Assembly: GCA_934702165.1 (NCBI GenBank)
Contig: CAKUYG010000065.1
Location: forward strand, 1 to 10,467
Reading direction: 5' to 3'
From: an uncultured Bacteroidales bacterium
Lineage (GTDB): Bacteria; Bacteroidota; Bacteroidia; Bacteroidales; UBA932
Length of the DNA stretch: 10,467 nucleotides
Shown: piece after piece, positions 1 to 5,697 of the stretch
How positions within the stretch are numbered: position 1 is the first letter of the stretch
How the letters are laid out: every line of letters begins with the position of its first letter
Notes under the pieces: generated by a model
The model's input: only the letters and a program-made list of their open reading frames with translations
Databases searched by the model: none
What the model was told of the DNA's origin: nothing
Made by a program: the position numbers and the translations under genes

Positions 1-74
1 GCAAATACTCCAACTGGTGGAAGAGCCTCGGCACTTCCGGCTCCGCCTCATACCCGGTCCTTTTCTGGGAATAG
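1..74 (+). CDS. C-terminal end of an unidentified protein (partial)
   Basis: The frame starting at base 3 reads 23 codons and ends at a TAG at 72-74. The visible tail reads K-Y-S-N-W-W-K-S-L-G and finishes P-V-L-F-W-E. Nearly every codon ends in C or G, matching the strong third-position GC bias of the certain genes in the window, and a strong terminator follows 21 bases after the stop. Both points favour this frame over the competing frame that ends in TGA at 81-83. The tail is rich in aromatic residues and serine, but it is too short to assign a family, so no function is proposed. The rest of the gene lies left of the window. Confidence 0.55.
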   Translation, partial: KYSNWWKSLGTSGSASYPVLFWE

Positions 75-95
75 ATCACCACTGATTACTGCGCG

Positions 96-138
96 ACAGG
101 CCTGCGGCGGACAGCTCTGCCGGGGCCTGTTTTTTTTT
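96..138 (+). terminator. Rho-independent terminator after the upstream gene
   Basis: A perfect 7-base inverted repeat (ACAGGCC at 96-102, GGCCTGT at 124-130) can be extended after a short bulge by CGGC (105-108) pairing with GCCG (119-122). The loop is about 10 bases. The stem runs directly into nine T residues (130-138), the classic intrinsic terminator arrangement. It closes the transcription unit ending at 74 and insulates the MFS gene downstream. Confidence 0.9.
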
Positions 139-167
139 GGAGTTGAACTTGCATTATGCTATTTTTG
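136..167 (+). promoter_or_regulatory. Bacteroidota-type promoter for the MFS gene
   Basis: TATTTTTG at 160-167 fits the Bacteroidota -7 consensus TAnnTTTG. Exactly 20 bases upstream is TTTG at 136-139, matching the -33 element and spacing known for Bacteroides sigma-ABfr promoters. Transcription would begin around 171-175, leaving a leader of about 35 bases before the start codon at 208. The -33 box is formed by the last T residues of the preceding terminator, so the two signals share bases. The assignment is by motif only. Confidence 0.6.
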
Positions 168-179
168 CTTCCCGGAAAA

Positions 180-196
180 GCGGCAACAGCTGCCGC
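180..196 (+). promoter_or_regulatory. Small hairpin in the 5' leader of the MFS gene
   Basis: GCGGCA (180-185) and TGCCGC (191-196) form a perfect 6-base stem with a 5-base loop, ending 11 bases before the MFS start codon. It lies downstream of the predicted transcription start and so would be in the mRNA, where it could affect ribosome loading. No T-tract follows, so it is not a terminator. A regulatory role is inference; it could also be the binding half-sites of a repressor, or chance. Confidence 0.35.
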
Positions 197-207
197 ACAA
201 TGTCAAG

Positions 208-1347
208 ATGAAAAAAGGACTCCTTGCCCTTGCTTTGGGCACATTCACACTGGGGATCACTGAGTTCATAATAGAAGGCATCCTCACCGACGTCTCCCGA
301 GACATGCAGGTCTCCATCCCCGAGGCCGGACATCTGATATCGGTCTATGCCATCGGGGTTTGCATCGGCGCCTTCTCTCTCATACTGATGTACAGGTACC
401 GCCCCAAGAAGATACTGATGTTTCTCGCATCCATGGTCACCCTCGGGGCCGTCATCGCCACTCTCGCCCCGAATTACTGGACACTGCTGTGCGCACGTTT
501 CATCCAGGGACTGCCGCATGGGGCATACTTCGGCACGGGAACTATCGTGGCGGTAAAGATTGCCCGGGAGGGCAGAGGCACAAGTGCTGTCGCCATGATG
601 TGTGCAGGAATGCCTTTCGCCAACATGATGGGTGTACCCCTCGGGACTTTTCTGAGCCATGCTTTCAGCTGGCGCATCCCTTTCGTCATGGCCATAGTAC
701 TGGGGCTGCTCACCGTCTTCATGATACACAAGTGCGTGCCCGATGTGGAACCGCTGCCGGACAGGGGCATGAAAGCCCAGTTCCGCTTCCTGCGGAACAA
801 AGCCCCGTGGCTAATAATAGCCGCAACTTTCCTCGGCAACGGCGGTATACTCTGTTGGTTCAGCTACATCTCTCCGCTTCTCCAGACGGAAGGAGGATTC
901 AGCCCGGCGAGCATCTCCTTACTTATGATACTGGCCGGGCTCGGCATGGTGACCGGCAATCTGATAAGCGGGCCGCTCTCCGACCGCTTCAAACCCGGTA
1001 TGGTGACATGCTGCCTGCAGCTGATCGCCGCCGCCTCTCTTCTTCTGGTTTTCCTGTTCGCCCGTACCGGTTGGCTGTCGGCGACACTGATGTTCATCTG
1101 TTGCGCCTGTCTCTTCGGCATCGGTTCTCCGGAACAGTACCTGATAGTCAAGCACTCCGAAGGTGGGGAGATGCTTGGCGGCTGCTGCATCCAGGGAGCG
1201 TTCAATCTCGGCAATGCGGTCGGAGCTTCCCTCGGCGGCATCCCGGTAGCCATGGGGCTGGGTTACAATTTTCCGGCACTCATCGGTGTGCCGATGGCCC
1301 TTGCCGGCGCCCTGTGCCTTCTCGTCTTCCACAGGAAGTACGAGTAG
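208..1347 (+). CDS. MFS transporter, AraJ-like (DHA1-type drug/sugar efflux)
   Basis: Predicted inner-membrane, proton-driven exporter of the major facilitator superfamily; substrate unknown. The 379 residues form about 12 hydrophobic segments with a longer polar central loop near 175-200, as usual for the family. The N-terminal segment (L-G-T-F-T-L-G-I-T-E-F, 10-20), the A-G-H-x-I-S stretch (40-45), R-F-I-Q-G-L-P-H-G-A (97-106) and the G-V-P-L-G-T-F motif (142-148) closely follow Escherichia coli AraJ as I know it, in the same order, and AraJ has a similar length. The loop 2-3 motif (R-Y-R-P-K-K, 63-68) is a degenerate form of the usual G-x-L-x-D-R; the equivalent in the second half (G-P-L-S-D-R-F, 255-261) is better preserved. 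The ATG at 208 precedes the first membrane segment with no clear ribosome binding site. The gene has its own promoter and is not obviously linked in function to its neighbours. Family is confident; cargo is not. Confidence 0.9.
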   Translation: MKKGLLALALGTFTLGITEFIIEGILTDVSRDMQVSIPEAGHLISVYAIGVCIGAFSLILMYRYRPKKILMFLASMVTLGAVIATLAPNYWTLLCARFIQGLPHGAYFGTGTIVAVKIAREGRGTSAVAMMCAGMPFANMMGVPLGTFLSHAFSWRIPFVMAIVLGLLTVFMIHKCVPDVEPLPDRGMKAQFRFLRNKAPWLIIAATFLGNGGILCWFSYISPLLQTEGGFSPASISLLMILAGLGMVTGNLISGPLSDRFKPGMVTCCLQLIAAASLLLVFLFARTGWLSATLMFICCACLFGIGSPEQYLIVKHSEGGEMLGGCCIQGAFNLGNAVGASLGGIPVAMGLGYNFPALIGVPMALAGALCLLVFHRKYE

Positions 1348-1348
1348 T

Positions 1349-1377
1349 CAGGACTCCCGTTGCGGAAGAACAGGACT
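1349..1377 (+). repeat. Pair of 7-base direct repeats around the obg promoter -33 box
   Basis: CAGGACT occurs at 1349-1355 and again at 1371-1377, a spacing of 22 bases, or about two helical turns. The -33 box of the obg promoter (1360-1362) lies between them. Direct repeats on one DNA face are a common operator layout, but two 7-base words can recur by chance and no matching regulator is known here. Confidence 0.3.
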
Positions 1378-1390
1378 TTCATTATATTTG
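1360..1390 (+). promoter_or_regulatory. Bacteroidota-type promoter for obg and the PAP2 gene
   Basis: TATATTTG at 1383-1390 is an exact match to TAnnTTTG, and TTG at 1360-1362 lies 20 bases upstream as the -33 element. Predicted transcription starts around 1394-1397, leaving an AT-rich leader of about 15 bases before the obg ATG at 1411. The TTG could be misread as an obg start codon, but as part of the promoter it would lie outside the transcript. Confidence 0.7.
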
Positions 1391-1410
1391 TAATTTGCAA
1401 ACTTGAAGAT

Positions 1411-2403
1411 ATGCCAGACAGCAACTTTATAGACTACGTCAAGATTTACTGCGCATCCGGACACGGGGGCGCAGGTTCGGTGCATCTCCACCGGGCCAAA
1501 TACATCCCGAAAGGCGGACCGGACGGGGGAGACGGCGGACGCGGAGGACACATCATCCTAAGGGCCAACCCCCAGTTCTGGACTCTCATCCACCTCAAAT
1601 ACCGCAAGCACATCAAGGCCGATGACGGGGAGAAAGGAGGTTCGGCCAACCGCAGCGGCAAGAACGGGTCTGACATCTATCTGGACGTGCCTGTCGGGAC
1701 CGTCGTCAAAGATGCCGAGACCGGAGAGACGCTTTTCGAGATGATGGAGCCCGGTGAGGAGAGAATCCTCTGCAAGGGGGGACGGGGCGGTCTTGGCAAC
1801 AGCAACTTCAAGACCCCGACAATGCAGACCCCCCGCTTCGCACAACCGGGCGAGGAGGGTCAGGAAGGAGTCTATATCCTTGAACTCAAACTCCTTGCAG
1901 ATGTCGGGCTTGTCGGGTTCCCTAACGCCGGCAAGTCAACATTGCTGAGCGCGATCACAGCAGCAAAGCCGAAGATCGCCTCATACGCGTTCACCACTCT
2001 GGAGCCGAACCTCGGCATAGTCAAATACCACGACGGACGCTCTTTCGTGATGGCGGACATCCCGGGCATCATCGAGGGAGCACACGACGGAAAGGGGATA
2101 GGCCTGCGTTTCCTGCGCCACATCGAGCGCAACTCCGTGCTCCTGTTCATGGTCAGCGTAGAAGAGGAGGACATCGCAAAAGGATACCGTACACTTCTCA
2201 ACGAACTCCAGCTATACAACCCGGAGCTTCTCACCAAGCAGCGGGTGCTCGCCATCACCAAGTGCGACCTGATAGACAAGGAAATTGAAGAGCAGATGAG
2301 ACCATCACTCCCGGCAGGTATACCATACGTATTCATATCTTCCAGCACCGGAGAAGGTCTGGACAAACTCAAGGACGCATTATGGAAAGCATTGCAGGAC
2401 TGA
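1411..2403 (+). CDS. obg: GTPase Obg (ObgE/CgtA), ribosome assembly
   Basis: Essential P-loop GTPase that binds the 50S ribosomal subunit late in its assembly and is linked to (p)ppGpp signalling and stress control in studied bacteria. The 330 residues comprise the glycine-rich Obg fold (about 1-158, with [12 protein letters not shown] at 35-46) and the GTPase domain: G1 G-F-P-N-A-G-K-S-T (169-177), G2 T-T (195-196), G3 D-I-P-G-I (216-220), G4 T-K-C-D (283-286) and G5 S-S-S (310-312). G4 has Thr in place of the usual Asn, a tolerated variant. The protein stops right after the GTPase domain, with no OCT domain and no acidic tail, so it is shorter than the roughly 390-430 residues of E. coli or Bacillus Obg. 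The ATG at 1411 is chosen because the protein then begins with the family-like M-x-x-S-N-F-x-D-Y-V-K; an upstream in-frame TTG (1360) falls in the promoter. The 3' end overlaps the PAP2 gene by 22 bases. Confidence 0.96.
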   Translation: MPDSNFIDYVKIYCASGHGGAGSVHLHRAKYIPKGGPDGGDGGRGGHIILRANPQFWTLIHLKYRKHIKADDGEKGGSANRSGKNGSDIYLDVPVGTVVKDAETGETLFEMMEPGEERILCKGGRGGLGNSNFKTPTMQTPRFAQPGEEGQEGVYILELKLLADVGLVGFPNAGKSTLLSAITAAKPKIASYAFTTLEPNLGIVKYHDGRSFVMADIPGIIEGAHDGKGIGLRFLRHIERNSVLLFMVSVEEEDIAKGYRTLLNELQLYNPELLTKQRVLAITKCDLIDKEIEEQMRPSLPAGIPYVFISSSTGEGLDKLKDALWKALQD

Positions 2404-3005
2404 CACTTTGGGATCATCTCGAAAACGCGGACCGGGTAGCAACCATGGGCATCAACTCGTTGCACTGCAGTTTTACAGACGCGATGTGGAGAGTCTTTTC
2501 TGATAAAGAGATCTGGTATCCTCTTTATCTGGCGGTGCTGATTTTCCTGTTCGTAAGGCTCGGATGGAAAAAAGCCTTGATTGTCACAGTCTCATGCATA
2601 CTCACAATCGTGGCATGCGACCAGTTCGCCAACTTCACCAAAGAGTTCTTCGGCAGGTTGCGTCCATGCTGGGATTCGATTGCTGCAGGCAGGGGACTGC
2701 ACCTGCTTGAGGGCAGGGGAAATCTCCACGGGTTTTACTCCGCTCATGCCGCCAACGCGATAGGTTTCGCCATATGTTCCACTATCGGCTTCAACAATGC
2801 CCGCAAGGTTAACATCCCGCGCCACGAAGTATACAAATACTCCATCCTTGCCTGGGCCTTGTTTGTGGGCATCAGCCGCATTTTCGTAGGAAAACATTTC
2901 CTCGGTGATGTACTGACAGGATTCGTGGTGGGGAGTCTGTTCGCCTGGGGGATAGCCTCCATGGCAAGGTTCGCTATAAAGAAGCTGAACCTGCAACAAC
3001 GTTGA
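2382..3005 (+). CDS. PAP2-family membrane phosphatase (lipid phosphate phosphatase)
   Basis: Integral membrane acid phosphatase of the PAP2 superfamily. Members dephosphorylate phosphatidic acid, phosphatidylglycerol phosphate, undecaprenyl pyrophosphate or lipid A; which one applies here cannot be told. All three catalytic motifs are present in 207 residues: K-x6-R-P (K87 to P95), S-A-H (120-122, with the nucleophile-assisting His122; Ala replaces the common Gly of S-G-H) and S-R-x5-H-x3-D (S165, R166, H172, D176). About five hydrophobic segments are visible (roughly 46-60, 64-80, 125-137, 153-170 and 177-197). The ATG at 2382 lies inside obg, overlapping it by 22 bases, which suggests translational coupling from the obg promoter. 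This start is preferred because residues 9-18 ([10 protein letters not shown]) resemble the normal N-terminus of the family; the next Met is residue 22. The 3' end overlaps the convergent lipid kinase by 32 bases. Confidence 0.9.
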   Translation: MESIAGLTLWDHLENADRVATMGINSLHCSFTDAMWRVFSDKEIWYPLYLAVLIFLFVRLGWKKALIVTVSCILTIVACDQFANFTKEFFGRLRPCWDSIAAGRGLHLLEGRGNLHGFYSAHAANAIGFAICSTIGFNNARKVNIPRHEVYKYSILAWALFVGISRIFVGKHFLGDVLTGFVVGSLFAWGIASMARFAIKKLNLQQR

Positions 3006-3930
3006 TCTTGTGCCCGGTGACCTCAAGGGTCATAGGCAGGCGTCCTTCCACTTCTCCGTCGAGTTCGACGAGGTCCTCTGAATGCTCGTTCATCGGCACC
3101 ACCTGGAGCAAGCGGCATTTCCCTCCAAGTATATATTTGGATTCATTGAGATTGCCCTTGTAGAGCCGGGGAAGTTCGTGCAGGATTTTTCCAAGACCGA
3201 TCTTCGGGATTATAGTGTAGTCCAGCAGGCCGTCGTCAGGCTTTGCCAGCGGCACCTGGCGCATGCCGCTTCCCGAATAGCGCCCGTTGCCGAAAGCGAG
3301 CGAATAGCACGGCCCGTTGTAGACCAGCTCCCCGTCAGCAAGCAGGCACACATCAATCGCCTTGAGGCTCAACATCGTATAGCGCAAGGCGTTGAGGTAT
3401 ATTAGCTTTCCGCGCTTGCCGCTCTCTTTCTGGGAGTTGACCCTCTGGCACACATGCGAATCGAATCCCACACCGCCTATATTGGCCATGTAAAGACGCT
3501 TGCCGGCACGGCAGCTTACCTCTATCACGTCCATCTGCGCAACGGCCCCCTTACAAATGAGATCCACGGCATCATCTACATCATTGGACACGCCGAAAGA
3601 CTTGATCCAGTCGTTGCCGGAGCCTATGGGGACAACCCCGATAGTGAACTCCTCCGTCGGGACTCCGTTGTCGCGGCACCAGCTGCATATCCCGTTGAAG
3701 ACTTCATGTACCGAACCGTCGCCGCCGACCGCATATATTTTACGATACCCGCTTGCAGCCGCCTCGTAGGCAAGGGAGGTGGCATGACGCTTATAGTCAG
3801 TGAGGGCTGTCACGAATGATATGCCCGACCGCTCCAGCCTATGCTCGGCAGGAAGCCATTCACACATCGTCTTGCCCGAACCGGCACGAGGATTGACTAT
3901 GAAGTAACAGTCGGTTTTTGTTTCAGACAT
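2974..3930 (-). CDS. Diacylglycerol kinase family lipid kinase (DAGK/LCB5, YegS/DgkB-like)
   Basis: Predicted soluble or membrane-associated kinase that transfers the gamma-phosphate of ATP to a lipid hydroxyl such as diacylglycerol or a sphingoid base. In 318 residues it shows the N-terminal I-V-N-P-R-A-G-S-G-K (11-20), the nucleotide-binding G-G-D-G-S-V-H-E-V-F-N-G (69-80, Ser for the usual Thr), and P-I-G-S-G-N-D (101-107, the G-T-G-N-D motif with Ser). A C-terminal E-L-D-G-E belongs to the second beta-rich domain. The ATG at 3930 is needed to keep the N-P-x-A-G motif; longer readings run into parA on the other strand. There is almost no leader between the candidate -7 box and this ATG. 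It converges on the PAP2 gene with a 32-base tail overlap. Bacteroidota make sphingolipids, so a sphingoid substrate is as possible as diacylglycerol. Confidence 0.92.
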   Translation of the reverse strand: MSETKTDCYFIVNPRAGSGKTMCEWLPAEHRLERSGISFVTALTDYKRHATSLAYEAAASGYRKIYAVGGDGSVHEVFNGICSWCRDNGVPTEEFTIGVVPIGSGNDWIKSFGVSNDVDDAVDLICKGAVAQMDVIEVSCRAGKRLYMANIGGVGFDSHVCQRVNSQKESGKRGKLIYLNALRYTMLSLKAIDVCLLADGELVYNGPCYSLAFGNGRYSGSGMRQVPLAKPDDGLLDYTIIPKIGLGKILHELPRLYKGNLNESKYILGGKCRLLQVVPMNEHSEDLVELDGEVEGRLPMTLEVTGHKINVVAGSASL

Positions 3931-3934
3931 GCCG

Positions 3935-3942
3935 CAAATGTA
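3935..3942 (-). promoter_or_regulatory. -7 box of the lipid kinase gene
   Basis: On the minus strand this reads TACATTTG, an exact fit to TAnnTTTG, ending four bases before the kinase ATG (3930). Transcription would start at or within a few bases of the start codon, giving a leaderless or nearly leaderless mRNA. No good TTG/TTTG element is found 19-21 bases upstream, so the call rests on the -7 box and its position. Confidence 0.45.
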
Positions 3943-3954
3943 GGAATAAATTAT

Positions 3955-3962
3955 TACTTTTG
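3955..3962 (+). promoter_or_regulatory. -7 box of the parA operon promoter
   Basis: TACTTTTG fits TAnnTTTG and lies 20 bases before the parA ATG at 3983, giving a predicted leader of roughly 14-17 bases. A -33 TTG at 19-21 bases upstream is not evident. This is the only promoter candidate seen for the four-gene operon that follows. It lies back to back with the kinase -7 box, 12 bases away, so two polymerases could not bind both at once. Confidence 0.5.
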
Positions 3963-3982
3963 TAGTCTTCGACAACAGGAAT

Positions 3983-4759
3983 ATGGGTAAAGTCATCGCT
4001 ATAGCAAACCAGAAGGGTGGGGTGGGCAAGACCACCACCGCCATCAATCTTGCCGCTTCGCTCGCAGTCCTCGAAAAGAAGGTGCTCATCATCGACGCCG
4101 ATCCTCAGGCCAACACGACTTCCGGACTCAACTTCAACCCGGACAACGACGAGAAGCGCACGCTCTACGAAGTGATGATAGGCAAAATCGACATCGCTGA
4201 CGCCTTGATACAGACTGAAATAGAGAGACTTCACATGATTCCGTCCCATATCAATCTGGTCGGTGCGGAGATAGAACTCCTCGAGACGGAGCAGCGCGAG
4301 TCTGTGATGAAATCAGTGCTCGCACCCATCAAAGACAACTACGACTACATCATCATCGACTGTTCCCCGTCATTGGGACTGATTACCATCAACTCGCTCA
4401 CAGCAGCGGACTCGGTGATGATTCCGGTCCAGCCGGAGTTCTTCGCCCTTGAAGGACTGGGAAAACTCCTGCAGACAATACGGCTTGTGCAGGGCGGGTT
4501 CAACCCCGACCTCTCGATAGAGGGATTTGTCGTGACCATGTTCGACGGGCGCACCAAGGTGCACAGCCAGGTGCTCGCCGAACTCCGCGACCACTTCAAG
4601 GAAATGGTCTTCAAGACCATCATCCAGCGTAACATACGCCTCAGTGAAGCCCCTTCGCACGGCAAGCCGATAATACTTTATGACATAATGTGCATGGGTT
4701 CAAGCAACTACCTGAATCTTGCCAAAGAAGTGATGGAACATAACGGAGAGCAGATATGA
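3983..4759 (+). CDS. parA: Chromosome partitioning ATPase ParA (Soj)
   Basis: Small Walker-type ATPase that binds nucleoid DNA non-specifically as an ATP dimer and, with ParB at parS, moves the replicated origin apart. The 258 residues show the deviant Walker A motif K-G-G-V-G-K-T-T (11-18, signature Lys11), the D-A-D-P-Q-A-N segment with catalytic-site Asp40 (38-44), Walker B I-I-I-D (123-126) followed by C-S-P-S-L-G, and the conserved N-I-R-L-S-E-A-P-S-H-G near the C-terminus (217-227). There is no N-terminal helix-turn-helix domain, so it is the short chromosomal Soj type (ParA type Ib-like size) rather than a plasmid P1-type ParA with autorepressor domain. The ATG at 3983 gives the normal N-terminus. 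The stop overlaps the parB start by four bases (ATGA), indicating coupled translation. Confidence 0.96.
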   Translation: MGKVIAIANQKGGVGKTTTAINLAASLAVLEKKVLIIDADPQANTTSGLNFNPDNDEKRTLYEVMIGKIDIADALIQTEIERLHMIPSHINLVGAEIELLETEQRESVMKSVLAPIKDNYDYIIIDCSPSLGLITINSLTAADSVMIPVQPEFFALEGLGKLLQTIRLVQGGFNPDLSIEGFVVTMFDGRTKVHSQVLAELRDHFKEMVFKTIIQRNIRLSEAPSHGKPIILYDIMCMGSSNYLNLAKEVMEHNGEQI

Positions 4760-5697
4760 GCAAAGAGCCAAGAGGACTGGGTAAAGGCTTGAGCGCACTT
4801 CTCGGAGAAGTGCCCAACGCCGATGCGCTGCGCAAACCGGTCGGATACGTCAACAAAGAAGTAGTCGGCACACGGGGTCTGAAGGAGAACACGGCCGACA
4901 TACTCAGGATTCCTGTGGACATGATAGAGCCGAACCCGTACCAGCCTCGCATGTCGTTCGACCAGACGGCCCTTGAGGAGCTCGCAGCTTCCATACGGAC
5001 ACTCGGACTCATCCAGCCTGTCACAGTCAGGAGGCTTGCGGACAACCGCTACCAGATCATCAGCGGAGAGCGCCGCTACAAGGCCTGCCGCCTGGCCGGC
5101 ATGACCACCATACCGGCATACATACGTGACGCCAACGACCAGGGGATGCTGGAGATGGCCATCGTCGAGAATGTCCAGAGGGAAAATCTCGACCCTATCG
5201 AACTGGCGTTAAGCTACCAGCGTCTCATCGACGAATGTTCTCTCACCCAGGACATGCTCGCCGACAGGGTAGGGAAGAAGAGAGCCACAGTGACCAACAC
5301 CATAAGATTGCTGAAACTCCCCGCCAAAGTCCAGCACGACATCAAAGTGGGTCTGCTCAGCGCCGGACACGCCAAGGCTATCCTCGGAGTCGAAGAGCCC
5401 GAGCTACAAGAGAAACTCTGCGATCTGGTGATAAGGGACGGACTGTCCGTCAGAGAGCTTGAATCACTGGCAAGGAAGATTGTCCTTGATCCGAAATCAA
5501 GCCAGACGCGCACCAAATCCAGGGAACAGGACCTGCCAAACGAATACTACAAGGTCCTTGAGCACGTGGGCAAGTACTTCTCCAGCAGCATCTCCATGAA
5601 ACGCAGCAGCAGCGGGAAAGGCACGATGACCATCCGCTTCAACTCCGACGATGAGGTGCGGGCGTTTGTCAAAGCTCTTGAAGACAAGCAGTTCTGA
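4756..5697 (+). CDS. parB: Chromosome partitioning protein ParB (Spo0J), CTPase clamp
   Basis: DNA-binding CTPase that loads at parS sites, slides as a clamp along neighbouring DNA, stimulates ParA ATPase and recruits SMC. Visible in order over 313 residues: an N-terminal ParA-interacting segment (G-L-G-K-G-L-S-A-L-L-G, 7-17), the CTP-binding ParB/Srx domain with N-P-Y-Q-P-R (60-65), G-E-R-R-Y-K-A (104-110) and E-N-V-Q-R-E-N-L-D-P-x-E (138-149), a helix-turn-helix (about 163-189, including L-A-D-R-V-G-K-K-R-A-T-V) and the G-L-L-S-A-G-H-A-K-A motif (199-208). A charged linker (245-265) leads to a C-terminal dimerisation domain. Length and order are normal for chromosomal ParB. The start overlaps parA by four bases and the stop overlaps the next gene by one. 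No convincing parS was found in the window. Confidence 0.96.
   Translation: MSKEPRGLGKGLSALLGEVPNADALRKPVGYVNKEVVGTRGLKENTADILRIPVDMIEPNPYQPRMSFDQTALEELAASIRTLGLIQPVTVRRLADNRYQIISGERRYKACRLAGMTTIPAYIRDANDQGMLEMAIVENVQRENLDPIELALSYQRLIDECSLTQDMLADRVGKKRATVTNTIRLLKLPAKVQHDIKVGLLSAGHAKAILGVEEPELQEKLCDLVIRDGLSVRELESLARKIVLDPKSSQTRTKSREQDLPNEYYKVLEHVGKYFSSSISMKRSSSGKGTMTIRFNSDDEVRAFVKALEDKQF

Noticed and set aside
1..83. Alternative reading of the left-edge gene in the frame ending in TGA at 81-83
   Set aside because: Its codons do not show the third-position GC preference of the window as well as the frame ending at 74, although the short length leaves some doubt.
156..250. Out-of-frame ATG at 156 giving a roughly 30-codon frame overlapping the MFS start
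   Set aside because: It begins at or upstream of the predicted -7 box, so it would not be in the transcript, and its product has no recognisable features.
154..729. A 191-codon minus-strand open frame opposite the MFS gene
   Set aside because: It is full of His, Asp, Glu and Cys with no family signature and lies antisense to a clear membrane transporter, so it is a shadow frame.
360..1406. A 348-codon open frame on the plus strand overlapping the MFS gene
   Set aside because: It is shifted relative to the MFS frame, its product is rich in Arg, His and Pro with no domain signature, and it runs into the obg promoter. It is an artefact of high third-position GC in the MFS gene.
3082..3819. Two plus-strand open frames (3082-3405 and 3454-3819) opposite the lipid kinase
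   Set aside because: Both are antisense to a gene with intact kinase motifs and show no domain or coding evidence of their own.
5557..5574. Partly palindromic CACGTG-centred site inside parB as a candidate parS
   Set aside because: Only 14 of 18 positions are symmetric and about half of the 16 bases match the Bacillus-type parS consensus (TGTTTCACGTGAAACA). It lies in well-formed coding sequence and there is one copy, so it is not distinguishable from chance.
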